A stretch of DNA of 64,000 nt from Heliocidaris tuberculata (taxonomy: Eukaryota > Echinodermata > Echinoidea > Camarodonta > Echinometridae). This document shows positions 13,086 to 40,535 of the stretch, piece by piece. The DNA lies in NCBI GenBank assembly GCA_025618425.1, contig CM046844.1, forward strand, positions 16,254,920-16,318,919, in the 5' to 3' direction. The translations under genes were made by a program, and so were the position numbers. The notes beneath the pieces are model-generated. The model was given only the letters and a program-made list of their open reading frames with translations, made no database searches and was not told where the DNA came from. Numbering within the stretch: position 1 is the first letter of the stretch; every line of letters starts with the position of its first letter.

Positions 13086-13443
13086 ATTTGTGTAAGAAAA
13101 TAAAGAAACATCCTGATTCCTTCTCTGAAACATATTGTGTAAATCATAAAACCCGTCTAGAAAGGCAATCTGTATTAACTAGCAACTTTTGGTGTTTGCC
13201 TTGGAAGGTCATTATAAACAGGTTTACATGGCAGTAACCTTACTGGCCAACAAATGCAATATTGAAGATGCATCAGACGGACAGCCACCCTGTCCTAAAT
13301 CTATCTCTTCCACCTGGTGCAATACATGTGAATGTTGCTTTGGCTTTGGTGGAAAATAACGAAACATTTACTGCTCGTACCATAGAGCACATGGTCTTGA
13401 ACAAACACGTTTTACGCTACGTGTCCATAGATGGCAGCAGCTT

Positions 13444-13598
13444 CAGTCAATGACAATCAATGACGTGGTCAATGACAATGTCAATGACACTGACATTATC
13501 ATTGACACCATTGACGTTGATGACAATATTAAACATCGTCCTCGATGCTATTGATGACAATGAAAGTGGCAATGGCAATGGCAATGACAATAACGATG
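13444..13598. repeat. CAATGA-type short tandem repeat
   Basis: Hexamer-like words CAATGA, CATTGA and CAATGG fill this stretch and resume at 13,970-14,045, so the family A MITE at 13,599-13,973 lies inside the array. Confidence 0.7.
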
Positions 13599-13973
13599 TT
13601 AAAGTGTACCAACCACCTGAAAAAAGAATTTGTGTACTGCTAGGAAGTATAAAATTAACCTCAGAGAACTTTATCTGAAATTCTATAGGTCAATAGTTTA
13701 GGAGTATGAAGGAAATAAAGGATAACATGAAGGTGCTCGCACAGAACCGAACCTCCGAGTTGGGTTCCGCGCGAGCCCTTATCTTGGTGAGCGCGTACGG
13801 GTGCGTTGAGTAGCCTACTCATGAGTCGCTGTTTTGCTTATAGAGAGTATAATTAAACTTGTAATATCTCTTAATAGAAAAGATATTCGAAGACCATATT
13901 TGGAATATAGTAGAATGACATGGAACCTCTAACATACAGAGTAAAATACTGTTTGGTGATTGGTACCCATTAA
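13599..13973 (+). mobile_element. T2/Kolobok-type MITE, family A copy 2
   Basis: 375 bp, same structure as 8,805-9,178: TTAAAGTGTACCAACCACC start and (reversed) TTAATGGGTACCAATCACC end. Confidence 0.85.
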
Positions 13974-14074
13974 TGACAAGTTGAATATCAATGACAACAT
14001 TGATTATGGGATTTCTTTGACCATGCTATTGAAAACATCCATGACAACGCTACCTGCTACTTTCAAGCATCTTG

Positions 14075-29411
<15,337 letters not shown>

Positions 29412-29729
29412 CTGTTCAAAACAAAACAAACATACATGAGAAATATTTGTCAGCATGGATGGGAAAACACAGAGGTTGAATTAGCTACATACTCCATCAT
29501 TATGATCATTTTTTTTGTTGTTGCATGTAACTAACTAGATCTAGATCTTTTCATATTCGAATTCTTCACTTGCCTTGCCCTTGTGCTTTGCCTAAACCAT
29601 TTTACAAGAAGCACTTCTTTTGTCTTGCCTCTAAGTTGGTGGACTTTCTCTTTTCCTTCAAATTTTTACAGTTATCTAGACAGACCTACATGTATGGCTC
29701 TAGGATCTAGACAATTACATGTTGTTTTT

Positions 29730-30125
29730 CTGAAGGTACATACATGTAATGCAGAAGGTTCCCTTTTTTTGAAGGTTCACATTTACGAAGATTCAAGTGC
29801 AACGGTTCATAATTCCAAAGGTTCATAATTCTGAAAATGAAAAAGAGTTCCAAATTCAGAAAATGAAATAGGGATCATAATTCCGAAAATGAAAAAGGGT
29901 TCCTATTTCCGAAGGTTATAATTCCAAAAAGTAATGTCTGTAGGGCTCTAGATCCATTGCATAAACTGAATTACAAACCCTTTTTGATTTTCGGAATTAA
30001 GAACCCTATTTGAATATTTCATGTTTGGAATTAGATCTACTGTATGAATGAACCCTTTTTCTTTTTCAGAATTATGAACCCCATTTCATTTTTGGAATTG
30101 CAAACTTTCTGAATTATGAACCCCT
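29730..30125. repeat. Degenerate repeats of a TTCATAATTCCGAAAATGAA motif in opposing orientation
   Basis: About eight occurrences of words such as GGTTCATAATTC, AATTCCGAAAATGAAA and AAAGGGTTC on the plus strand to about 29,930, then their reverse complements (CCCTTTTT, GGAATTATGAACCCC) to 30,125. Forms a large imperfect inverted repeat. Confidence 0.65.
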
Positions 30126-30918
30126 TAATACAGTAGTGGTGTAAGGCAAATATTAATGAAGACTGCTTCCTATATGGGAGACTGTCTCTACTGTCAGAGA
30201 CTTTTGTCAACATTTTAGGTAGCCTATTTGGGAGACGGTCACCTATTTACGAGACTAATTTTCTTTGTTTACATTTGCTGCAAATGGATTACCTTGGCTA
30301 AAAATGAAAATGTGATACGCAGATTCCTCATGAAACAGTGTGAAAAATTACCCTATTTGACTGTCCACTTTAAAAATTCACCGTCTACTTTTGTTTTCAT
30401 AACAATTTTCGTTATGATCTACACCCACAAAACAAATGGGCTTCTGACCTCAGTGTGGCATAAATTTGGCTGAGAGAAACTGCCTTGTTGTTAATGTCGG
30501 TGTTGTTTCTTTTATCCTTTTGACTTTTGTAAGCCAAGCCCAAGCCCAAGTCCAAGGCAAGACAAGTCTCCAACTTGGGAGACAGTCTCCCAAAAAGGAA
30601 ACAGTCTCCAATATCGGCCATGTGTCTCTAATGTGAATGGGAAATTTGTGTTTCGTAACTATGAAAAATGAACCTTCGGAAAATCAAGTGACCCTAGATG
30701 ACAACAATGCGCATGCACAGTACTAAAAAAGCTACCGACAGTGTCACTATCAGTCTTTTTACGACTACATGCTGAGTCGGCATTGCCGAATGTTCGTGCG
30801 TTGGCTATCAGAAAGTTTGCACAGCAGAGCGATAGCACACCACGTAATACTATAGTGGTCATATTGACCACTACGCGGGACGAATGCAAAAATATTAGTC
30901 ATTTTCTATCGCATGTAC

Positions 30919-31522
30919 TTAAAGGGAAATCAAACCTTAATAGCAAGTTGCTTTGAAAGAAAGAGGAAAAATCAGAGAAGCAGATTGGTGAAAGTTTGAA
31001 CGAAATCGGACAAGTAATAAGAAAGTTATGATTTTTTAAAAGTTGTAATCACTATGCATATGGCAATTTCAAATTGGCCGAATAGGTAATGTCACTGTGA
31101 TGTACATTGTACATTGTAGCTGTGGACAACTCCCCCATTCGCTCTAACACACAAAATGACTAAAATGTCACCTTTTTTTCAAAATGCATTACTCAGTAGG
31201 ATCTTTTCGTTCATGAGGACCTATAACAATATGCTATCTCCAATATATTTTGATTACTGCCCCGAGGGTAAAGGCGCCTGGAAGAAAACCGCAAATTAAT
31301 ATTTTTGTGTACGACAAATGGGAGAGTTGTCCACAAAAATGTCACAATTGACTCATCAAATTGCCAATTTGAGATTCCCATAGATGTAGTGATCTCATTT
31401 TTCAAACATCCATAACTTTCTTAGTCCTTGTCTGATTTCTTTCAAACTTTCACCATCCTGTTTTTCTTATTTTTCTGCTTTCATACAAATCATCTTATTA
31501 CCAAGGTTAGATTGCCCTTTAA
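30919..31522 (-). mobile_element. T2/Kolobok-type MITE, family C copy 2
   Basis: About 604 bp, reverse of 6,560-7,150; ends TTAAAGGGAAATCAAACC and (reversed) TTAAAGGGCAATCTAACC with TTAA borders. Confidence 0.87.
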
Positions 31523-31594
31523 GGTATGGGGGAAAAATTAGATAAATATTTAAAATACTTCCTTTCAAATTCTCTTTAAAATCTCACTCCTACC

Positions 31595-32072
31595 TTAAAG
31601 TGATTGATTAACTTTGTGAAAAATTGTAAAATCAGCTCAAATGCCAGTGAATTGTGTGCAGTCCTCTAACTACATATATAATTAAGGATATGTGAAAGTA
31701 TGAGAGAAAATGGAACCCGTTTACTATCCTAAAAAAGAGAAAATCGCGATCAAACAAGTCGCTCGGCTTCTTCGCTGCGCTGCAGTCACAAAAACCAAGC
31801 ACCAGCGCTTGGCGATTTCAGAGCGGGTTTCCAGCCCGTACGGTATTCTGTGATAGAGCGAGCTATGCCAACCGTAAGAGTTCTTTAGGGTTCGGTGGTA
31901 CTCTATCCCGACTTCAATGTTCAATCGTAAATATCTTGATATAAACGACTGATCAGCTTATAAAACTCAGGCAATTCCTGTCTGAGCTAAAGGTTTGCAA
32001 TTATGATTACAGCATTAGCTTGAACAGTGATTTTTTTTTTCAATCATGGGCAAAGTTAATCAATGCCTTTAA
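31595..32072 (-). mobile_element. T2/Kolobok-type MITE, family B copy 2
   Basis: Reverse copy of 9,175-9,659 with the same ends and GC-rich core (TCGGCTTCTTCGCTGCGCTG). It lies 73 bp from family C copy 2. Confidence 0.87.
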
Positions 32073-32470
32073 ATGGCCGTTAGGAAGAACTTTTGATATT
32101 TCCAGCAAAATCCAAAGTCAAAATCATGTCCAAAACCTAAGAAATCCCTGCCAATTTTTTTCGCGATCGCATGTTGTTTTCCTGCTGCCGATGTTTTTAG
32201 ACTAAATCGGCCAAAAAAATGTTGTCCACAACGAAACTCGGTATCGCGTGCACATCGATCTCTACGATCGCACACACGGAAAATCGGGACTTACATGTGC
32301 GCGATAGGAACCGAACTTTTAACAACCAAATTTTTTAGCGGGAGATGTCAGCTCTCGCTGCGATCAGGAAATGTACACAATGACTTGCGATACCCCGTTT
32401 CGCCAGAAGTGACAGTAAATTACGGATTTCATTTTTGGAATTATCTTTTCCAACATCGGTGAGTTGAATT
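32073..32470. promoter_or_regulatory. CpG-richer stretch, candidate SLC35E2 promoter/leader exon
   Basis: Contains many CpG words (TTCGCGATCGCATG, TATCGCGTGCACATCGAT, CTACGATCGC, CCCGTTTCGCC), unusual in this AT-rich region. A minus-strand donor-like CACAT|GTAAGTCC at about 32,296 could end a leader exon. Suggestive only. Confidence 0.25.
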
Positions 32471-32878
32471 TATTGTATTTCATGAATATGTTGGTGTCGT
32501 TTTTTGTAAATTAAATGCCGATTATGAGTGAATGTTGATGACTTTTGTGCAGTGGTGTTTTGAAAGTGTCGAGGTGGATGACTGCCTAGCTAGAGTCTAC
32601 ACACTACATGTAAGTACAGTATTAAAGTCGTTTTGAGTGAGCGATAGGAGCGTTTCTGTCTCTAAGTGAATGGCCGACCCTGTCAAAATGAACAAGAGAC
32701 AAAATTTTCAGTCTAATCCAAGGTTATCTCCAAGTCCAATAACCTTGCATAAGCATGATAAGCATGATAAGTGTGAGTGGAGTCTATATGCCTCTGAATG
32801 ATCAATAGACAATACTCATCTCGATACTACGATAGGCACCGAATTTTAATTTCAACGACAACAACAATGTTCTTCAAT

Positions 32879-33563
32879 TAGGGTGTCCGGAGAAAAAAAT
32901 TATTTTTCTTATTTCAAAATGATATTAAATTTTCTTTCAGGATTTGAAAAATAATAACCATCAAACTGACAGAAATATGATATTTCATGAAAAATTCCAG
33001 TTAATTACTGTAAAATAAGAGAATGAAATCGGACCATTTTTCAGCTTTTTCCTGCCATAGGCTATGTAGTTAAGAAATGGGACACACACAAATCCAAATT
33101 TTGAGCTTCTGAAACCTGTTACGACTTTATACTTAATGTCAAAAACTTGACCCTTACATGACCAGATAGGAAATTTTACAATCTTTCTGATGGTATGAAT
33201 TTTTTCAAGGTTTGAATATCAGATCACAGTGTAAAATTGTGAAAAAGTGACAAAATTTGTGTAAAACAGAAATTTCAGTTTCCCATAGGAAACGCATGGG
33301 GAAATGGCAATCTGAATACACACAAATATAAGGGTTTGCAATTTATCTCTTATCTTAATTTTCTAGTGAGCCTAAAAACTTGCCCCTAGTGTCAAAAGAA
33401 TGACCAGGATTTTCTCTTTCCATACATTCCAAATATGAGATAAAAATTAATTCAGATCACATTGTAATAACAGGATGAATTTGCCCCCAAAATTGTGCCA
33501 TTTTTTCCCCTGAATCAGCACGTTTTTAAGCTGACACTTTTCAGTGTGACTTCGGACACCCTA
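32879..33563. mobile_element. 685-bp non-autonomous DNA transposon with TAGGGTGTCCG ends
   Basis: Ends TAGGGTGTCCGGAG and (reversed) TAGGGTGTCCGAAG; flanked by the direct repeat CTTCAAT (32,872-32,878 and 33,564-33,570). AT-rich interior without a reading frame. Seven-base duplication is close to, but not the usual, hAT length of eight. Confidence 0.8.
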
Positions 33564-33569
33564 CTTCAA

Positions 33570-34610
33570 TGTTCTTACTCTTAGATCTAGGCCTAGATCT
33601 ACAATAAAAGCTAAGAAACATGAAAAATAGTCATGAACATGATGAAGAAAGTGAAAGGTCATTAACATCAATCAACAATACACTCCACGCCTTATTTATA
33701 GCCGGGCCTATATCCTGACATCTTATCTTCCATTGTATCTATGGCTATGCCGCATCCACCGAGCAGCGCATCCACGTTTGTTTACGTGGCGCATCTTTAT
33801 CACTTCACAGCAGCATCTGCTTGCTAGATGACGAGTCCTCAAACTCCCGAGACAACCTGCCGCATGCAGCGCGGGTGCGGTGGACGTGGCTCTTGGAGCA
33901 ACGGTGAAACTGTGCTGAAGTCAGCACTCTAACTTGACAAATTTTGGTGACTTTGGGGACCATTGTAGCACGAATAAATACTTGGATATCGAATCAAATT
34001 AAACAAAATGTCAAACCAGTATACTTACGAATTAGATGAACAATGGAATAATGACTATGAGCTAGCAACAAATTAGTAAAACTAAACACCACACTGTGTC
34101 TGTGTATTGTTGAATGACTGACAATTACTTGCTAGTCTATTCACGAGCCAAAGTGATACTATGAAGAGCTGCTCTGGATAATTTGATTGTTCACGCTTAC
34201 CATTTCCATCACATAAAGAAAACGAATTAAGAAAACGACAAATTTCTAATATAAATATTTGAAGACTTGACTGAATGTCTAAGTCTACAAATACAACTTA
34301 CAATGATAACTAATCTCAGAAAGTGAAAGTTGTATGATATGATAAAGACTAGTTCGATGCCCGTATATGGCACATACATGTAGCTATAGAGATCATATGG
34401 TCCCATTTTATAATTCTTCATCCATTTGGATTTTTTTGCTTGATACATCTCCCTCTTTCAGCATAATATTGCATATAAAATATAGACAGAATTAGACTAG
34501 TCACTTTCATAAAGAAATAACTGCGCAACTTTTTTGTTCGAAATATAGATCTATTTTTTTCTGTATTACCTGCATGCAGATACCGTATGTTAGTTTTTCC
34601 ACTCATATAC
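33570..34610. other. Intergenic stretch, no gene seen
   Basis: A GC-richer part at about 33,740-33,910 contains the opposed words CCGCATCCACC and GGTGCGGTGGAC, possibly another short inverted-repeat element. Nothing else supportable. Confidence 0.4.
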
Positions 34611-35270
34611 TCCTCCTCCTCTTCTTCTTCTTCTTCTTCTTCTTCTTCTTCTTCTTCTTCTTCTTCTTCTTCTTCTTCTTCTTCTTCTTCTTCTTCTTCT
34701 TCTTCTTCTTCTTCTTCTTCTTCTTCTTCTTCTTCTTCTTCTTCTTCTTCTTCTTCTTCTTCTTCTTCTTCTTCTTCTTCTTCTTCTTCTTCTTCTTCTT
34801 CTTCTTCTTCTTCTTCTTCTTCTTCTTCTTCTAGCTTCTTCTTCTTCTTCTTCTTCTTCTTCTTCTTCTAGCTTCTTCTTCTTCTTCTTCTAGCTTCTTC
34901 TTCTTCTTCTTCTTCTTCTAAGTTCTTCTCCTTCTTCTTCTTCTTTCTTCTTCTTCTTCTTCTTCTTCTTCTTCTTCATCTAAGTTCTTCTCCTTCTCCT
35001 TCTTCTTCTTCTTCTTTTTTTCTTCTTCTTCTAAGTTCTTCTCCTTTTCCTTCCTCTTCTTCTTCTTCTTCTTCTCCTTTTCCTTCTTCTTCTTCTTCTT
35101 CTTCTTCTTCTTCTTCTCCTTCTTCTTCTTCTTCTTCTTCTTCTTCTTCTTCTCCTTCTTCTCCTTCTTCTTCTATCTTCTTCTTCTTCTTCTTCTTCTT
35201 CTTCTTCTTCTTTTTCTTCTATCTTCTTCTTCTTTTCTTCTTCTTCTTCTTCTTCTTTTTCTTCTTTTTC
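34611..35270. repeat. TTC/GAA trinucleotide array 1
   Basis: About 660 bp of TTC units on the plus strand, with an uninterrupted core of about 70 copies (34,619-34,831) followed by variant units CTAGC, CTAAG, CTCC. Polypurine-polypyrimidine, so able in principle to form triplex DNA. Confidence 0.97.
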
Positions 35271-35800
35271 AGTATGATTTTCCTGTTTTCAGGCTGAAAA
35301 TGAAAAATAAGGAAGAAAGAAAAGGAGGATAATGGAAAGACAAACATGAACAATAGAGAGAGGATAGAAGCAAGGGCGTAAACAGGTGGGGGACAGGGGG
35401 ACATGTCCCCCCCCCCCCACTTTTAAAAGTGGGGGGACATCATATCATTTGTCCCCCCCCCCCCACACACACACTTTTTGGGTTCAAACCCATTACTAAA
35501 AACCTGAAAAGCACTTCCATCTTGTTCTTTTGCATGCCTTGAGTTTGAGAAATACTCAAATATAAATGTTCAACCGCCCTTGTTGACATTTGTTGCCTTG
35601 TTAAAATCATATCCCAATCCTCTTCCCTCGCCATGCAGCACTGCCATGGCGCGGCGCGGTGCGCCGTTCGATCGAGTGTGCATTAAAAGGCCTATTTTCG
35701 ATGGCAAAACTTCAAAAAGTCCCTACCGTGGGAGGAAGGGCATCCCCCTTCCACACCTCCCTCGCTCAGAAGCTGTTGACGCCCTTGGATAGAAGTGTAG
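35271..35800. other. Spacer between TTC arrays with C-runs
   Basis: Holds runs of about 14 C at 35,406-35,419 and 13 C at 35,451-35,463, facing a GGGGGACAGGGGGACATGTCCCC palindrome-like segment. No gene seen. Confidence 0.5.
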
Positions 35801-36326
35801 GAAAGATGGAAGAGAAGATGAAAGGAAACAAAGAATACAATAAAAATAAAAGGGAAGTTGGAAAGAAAACATGAGTAGACTAGATAAAAACAAAGAATAA
35901 CATAAAAAAAGATAGAGTCATAGAAGGATAAAGATGTTAAGAGTAATTGAGTGTAAGGAAAGATAGTAGAGAAGATAATAATTTAAATAAAAGAATATAA
36001 CGTGAAGGAAAGATGAACAGAAAAAAATGATAGGATAAAAACAAAGAATGGCTTAAGGAAAGTATAAGTAAAGATATGGAAAGCAGAAAATGATAAGAAA
36101 TGATATCATGCAAGATAGAGAAATGATAGGATAAAAAGGTATAACATAACGAAGGATAGAGATGGAAGGATAAAGATAAAGGTGGGGGAGAAATGATAAA
36201 AGGTAATAAAGAATATCATAACGAGAGGAAGGATGGAAGGATAATTGATAGAAGGATAATTTAAGCAAGGAATAACAAAACGAGGGATAGACAGAGAAAT
36301 GATAAAAGGATAAATATATAAATAAG
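35801..36326. repeat. Purine-rich GATA/GGAAAG stretch
   Basis: Low-complexity stretch rich in AAGATAGA, GGATAAA, GGAAAG on the plus strand between two pyrimidine-rich arrays. Confidence 0.6.
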
Positions 36327-37227
36327 TTCTTCTTCTTCTCCTTCTTCTTCTTCTTTGTTGTTGTTGTTCTTCTTCTCCTTCTTCTTCTTCTTTGTTCTTC
36401 TTCTTCTTCTAAGTTCTTCTCTTTTTCCTTCTTCTTCTTCTTCTTGTAAGTTCTTCTCCTTCTTCTTCTTTCTTCTTCTTCTTCTTCTTCTTTGTTCTTC
36501 TTCTTCTTCTTGTAAGTTCTTCTCCTTTTCCTTCTTCTTCTTCTTGTAAGTTCTTCTCCTTCTTCTTCTTTCTTCTTCTTCTTCTTCTTCTTCTTCAAGT
36601 TCTTCTTCTTCTTCTTCTTCTTCTTCTTCTTCTTCTTCTTCTTCTTCTTCTTCTTCTTCTTCTTCTTCTTCTTCTAGCTTCTTCTTCTTCTTCTTCTTCT
36701 AGCTTCTTCTTCTTCTTCTTCTTCTTCTTCTTCTTCTTCTAAGTTCTTCTCCTTCTTCTTCTTCTTTCTTCTTCTTCTTCTTCTTCTTCTTCTTCATCTA
36801 AGTTCTTCTCCTTCTCCTTCTTCTTCTTTTTTTTCTTCTTCTTCTAAGTTCTTCTCCTTTTCCTTCTTCTTCTTCTTCTTCTTCTTCTTCTTCTTCTTCT
36901 TCTTCTTCTTCTTCTTCTTCTTCTTCTTCTTCTTCTTCTTCTTCTTCTTCTTCTTCTTCTTCTTCTTCTTCTTCTTCTTCTTCTTCTTCTTCTTCTTCTT
37001 CTTCTTCTCCTTCTTCTTCTTCTTCTTCTTCTTCTTCTTCTTCTTCTTCTTCTTCTTCTTCTTCTTCTTCTTCTTCTTCTTCTTCTTCTTCTTCTTCTTC
37101 TTCTTCTTCTTCTTCTTCTTCTTCTTCTTCTTCTTCTTCTTCTTCTTCTTCTTCTTCTTCTTCTTCTTCTTCTTCTTCTTCTTCTTCTTCTTCTTCTTCT
37201 TCTTCTTCTTCTTCTTCTTCTTTTTTT
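36327..37227. repeat. TTC/GAA trinucleotide array 2
   Basis: About 900 bp. The proximal part carries GTTCTTC and GTAAGTTCTTCTCC variants; 36,861-37,222 is almost pure TTC with a single CTCC interruption near 37,008. A segment at 36,738-36,870 repeats the variant order of 34,916-35,060. Confidence 0.97.
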
Positions 37228-37723
37228 AAACTCTTTTCTCAAGTACGGGTATATTTCTCCAGAGCAGATCTAGACTCTCGCAAAAGGACACAGGCCCCTT
37301 CGCCTAAGAAAACATCTCGGCAAATTTAAGCAAATAATGCAAATCAAAGATCGCAAGGAAATAAAAGGAAAAATATGATAATATTACGGTACGGGGCTTG
37401 TACATGTACTGCATGTACAGAAGTAGATCGAGAAAGAATGAGGCACGATACGAGGACGGAAAGATAAAACCCTGATTCGTTTGTCAAAAGCTGGCGATTT
37501 TCAATAGTGCTGATCAAGTGATCTTCTGCATGGATTGTAACACAGAAAGAACAGAACAAAACAAAAGTTCATGATTGCTTCCTCTATAAACTATAGCAGT
37601 AAGCTGTGATGGAGTAGGCCTATAGTGGTTCAGGTTCAGCCAATATGCGGGCACTCGCATCATAAGGAGATCTTACAAGGTAAATAAAATGGAAACAAGG
37701 TCGGCTGAGGATACCCCTCACTC

Positions 37724-37771
<48 letters not shown>

Positions 37772-39080
37772 CCACTCCCCTCTCTCTCTCTCTCTCTCTA
37801 CCCCTTCTAGCTCCCCCTTTCTCTTTTCCTTCCCCTCTTTTTTTTCAATTATAAATAGGGAGCACTCCCCTGTAGCAACATTAAAACAAAAATTCAGGTA
37901 AATACATGCATGTATACCGTCTATATATGCCCATGTCTTTTTTCTTGGATATGTAAGCATCCACTTTAACACATCAGCAAAATTAAATTGGGAAAGAACA
38001 GGGTATCAAACTTTTTTCTTTAAGGTACGAATTCCTAACGGAAAAAAATTTTCAACTGAATCATGAATATCCTATATCACCTTATTTAAGAAATGAAACA
38101 GGTATATATTATAATTTTGGTGGGATATTTTGCCATGAAAGAAGCTGAAATACAGTGTGTTCTTTAAAAAGGAAACCCAAGTTTCTCCAGCAACATTTCA
38201 TCAAATAAACATAACTTGATTTATTGTAATACATCATAAGAAAATGAATTTTATTCCCTTTCATAATTGCTATCATATTTGTGATGATAAAGCCCGAGAT
38301 CATTGAACTATAACAATTTTGAACCAGCAATTGATTTGTGCACAAGAGTGCTGGGATCTGTGATTCATCTATGCAATGAACATATATGGCCATTCATTGA
38401 ATCTCACTCTGCTTTCTCGTGCATACACTTGCTTGGACAGACCAGGTGGTCATTTGAAAGGACATTGGGGCTATTTTTGGACTCGTATCTCATTCAATGT
38501 TGCATACATGTTGAAAGACGAATAAGTAAACATCGTGAAATATCACTTTTTTTTGCTTTGTGTCTCTATCACTTGTTTTGTTTCTTTGCAATTCACTTAA
38601 TGGAATTACACTTTGCATTACTTCTGTGTGCAAACAATTTTTGACATCACTCACTTAAAACCTTTCAAATTCATTCATGCATGACAATATCATTATATAT
38701 TTGGTATCATATGAAAAAGGATGAACTGAACTTTGACATAATCATTTTTCTAGTAATTGATGGGAAAAACATGGTTTTCCTTTTTTAAGAAACACACTGT
38801 GTAACGAGACTGAATTTGTAAGAGCATTTCTACAAAAATCATACACATATTTTCCACAACAAAAAAGTATCAATGACAAAACTGATCGTTATATGAATGA
38901 AATACTCTTTATTGCTTCAGAAAACAAATATATATGAACAATCCTTGAAATTTCAAAATAAATAATATGGACAATATATACAATTTCAGTTGGTTTGGCA
39001 CAATTCAATTTCGTCAGTAAGTTTTATCACAGTTTTTTCTTCTTCCCCTTGATATAGTGCTTCTTTCAGGGTTCTGAAGA
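37228..39080. other. Intergenic stretch with one microsatellite
   Basis: (TC)n at 37,717-37,802. The rest is AT-rich without a supportable gene. Confidence 0.5.
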
Positions 39081-39084
39081 CAGT

Positions 39085-39385
39085 CACACTGTATTTCTCG
39101 GGTTCGCTCACTATTCATAGGAACCACTATTGATAGAAAACCCCTATTCATTTAACACGCGCTATGAATAGCAGTCCTTATGAGTAGTTATGAACAGTGG
39201 TCCTTGTGAATGGATGTCCTTATGATGAGGAAATTTGTCTATGGTTTGCTCATTATTCAGAAGGACCGCTATTCGTACAAAACTGCTATTCATTTAGTCA
39301 CGCGTTATGGATAGCGGTCCTTATGGATAGCGGTCCTTATGAATTAGTGGTCCTTATGAATAGCGGTCCTTATAACTAGTGAGGT
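39085..39385. repeat. GAATAGCGGTCCTTAT repeat cluster
   Basis: About ten copies of GATAGCGGTCCTTATG-like words; four in direct tandem at 39,304-39,375, others earlier, and the reverse complement (AAGGACCGCTATTCG) at 39,260. Bounded by CTCACTATTCATAGG on the left and ACTAGTGAGG on the right. Confidence 0.75.
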
Positions 39386-40010
39386 TAGTCAGGTTACCCC
39401 GTATTTCTAACATCATTTATTAAGATTTTACATCATAAGATAAAACAAATAGAGCTGCTTTGTGACAGAAATATAGGGTATATATTACATTCAAGTAATA
39501 TGCAAATTTGCATACTTTTGCTCAAAGACATTACAAGTAAATTTATTTCATAATATGGTTTTTGAGGTTCATATTTATGGTCCATGAACAAAATTTTTGT
39601 GAGTAGTATTCTATTTTTTAAAAATAATAATAATCGAATAATGTGGTTTGGAAATCTGATTTTAAAAGATAGACATCTTTTATCTGATTCCAACTGGATA
39701 AAGAACAATAAGATTCCTTCAAAACATTTCTCTTTTAGTCCACTTGACATTTTATGAACCTATAAAAATTCTGTCCGTTGAAGTATTTTGGGGGATTTGT
39801 GATCCCATGTTGTCTCCTTAAAGTTTCAGCTCTGTTGCCCCAAAAGCAACTTCGAGCATTTTGCTTAATTGCATAAATCAAAAACATCACATAGACAGGC
39901 AATGTTAAACCACCCAAGATAATTTACGCACTGTGTGTGCGCTGCACCCAACGCTAACAGTGTTGTTGATATTGTGCAGTGAAACCTGCGATACAATGCA
40001 ATCCCTGGTA

Positions 40011-40188
40011 CGGTGGAAACTCGCTACAACGAGGAACTTGGGACCATGAAAGTTACCTTGTTATATCAGGAATCTCCTTAAATCAGGGTAAAAAAAAAAA
40101 AGGAACATAAAGACCTGGGACCAGCAAAATTACATTGTCATATCAGGAATCTTGTTACACCGGAGCTCATCATAGCGAGTTTCCACTG
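40011..40188. mobile_element. pogo/Tigger-like MITE, family O copy 1
   Basis: Ends CGGTGGAAACTCGC and (reversed) CAGTGGAAACTCGC flanked by TA on both sides. Related copies at 42,644-42,770 and 61,309-61,465. Ends resemble TcMar-Tigger/pogo elements. Confidence 0.75.
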
Positions 40189-40324
40189 TACATCCTCCGT
40201 TCATTGCGTCACATTATGCTGCATAAGGTGAATAAAGATGAATGTTTTGTTTTTTTCTTCTTCTTCTACTTCTTCTTTATAATAAATCATCACATAGAAA
40301 TGTGATTACAATATCTCTTATTCT

Positions 40325-40535
40325 TCTTTTCACTTGTCAGAGATTTGGCGGAGAAAATTACCCTTTAACACACAAAATGACTAAAATGTCTTTTTGTTTC
40401 AAAATGTATTACGAAGCAGGATTTTTTTCTTCTTTTCACTTGTCAGAGATTTGGCGGAGAAAATTACCCTTTAACACACAAAATGACTAAAATGTCTTTT
40501 TGTTTCAAAATGTATTACGAAGCAGGATTTTTTTT
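40325..40535. repeat. Perfect tandem duplication of about 105 bp
   Basis: The segment starting CTTTTCACTTGTCAGAG and ending AAGCAGGATTTTTTT occurs twice in a row with essentially no difference. It includes the broken end of the family C MITE that follows. Confidence 0.88.

Noticed and set aside
30660..30910. A short plus-strand gene (71-residue frame) in a GC-richer stretch
   Set aside because: No start context, splice partner or recognisable domain; could equally be regulatory DNA.
34574..34871. Long open frames of poly-Phe, poly-Ser and, on the other strand, poly-Arg/Lys
   Set aside because: They are translations of the TTC/GAA array; no codon structure beyond the repeat and no flanking gene signals.
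36053..37242. Open frames of up to 181 residues on the minus strand
   Set aside because: Same reason: trinucleotide repeat and low-complexity purine DNA read as basic protein.
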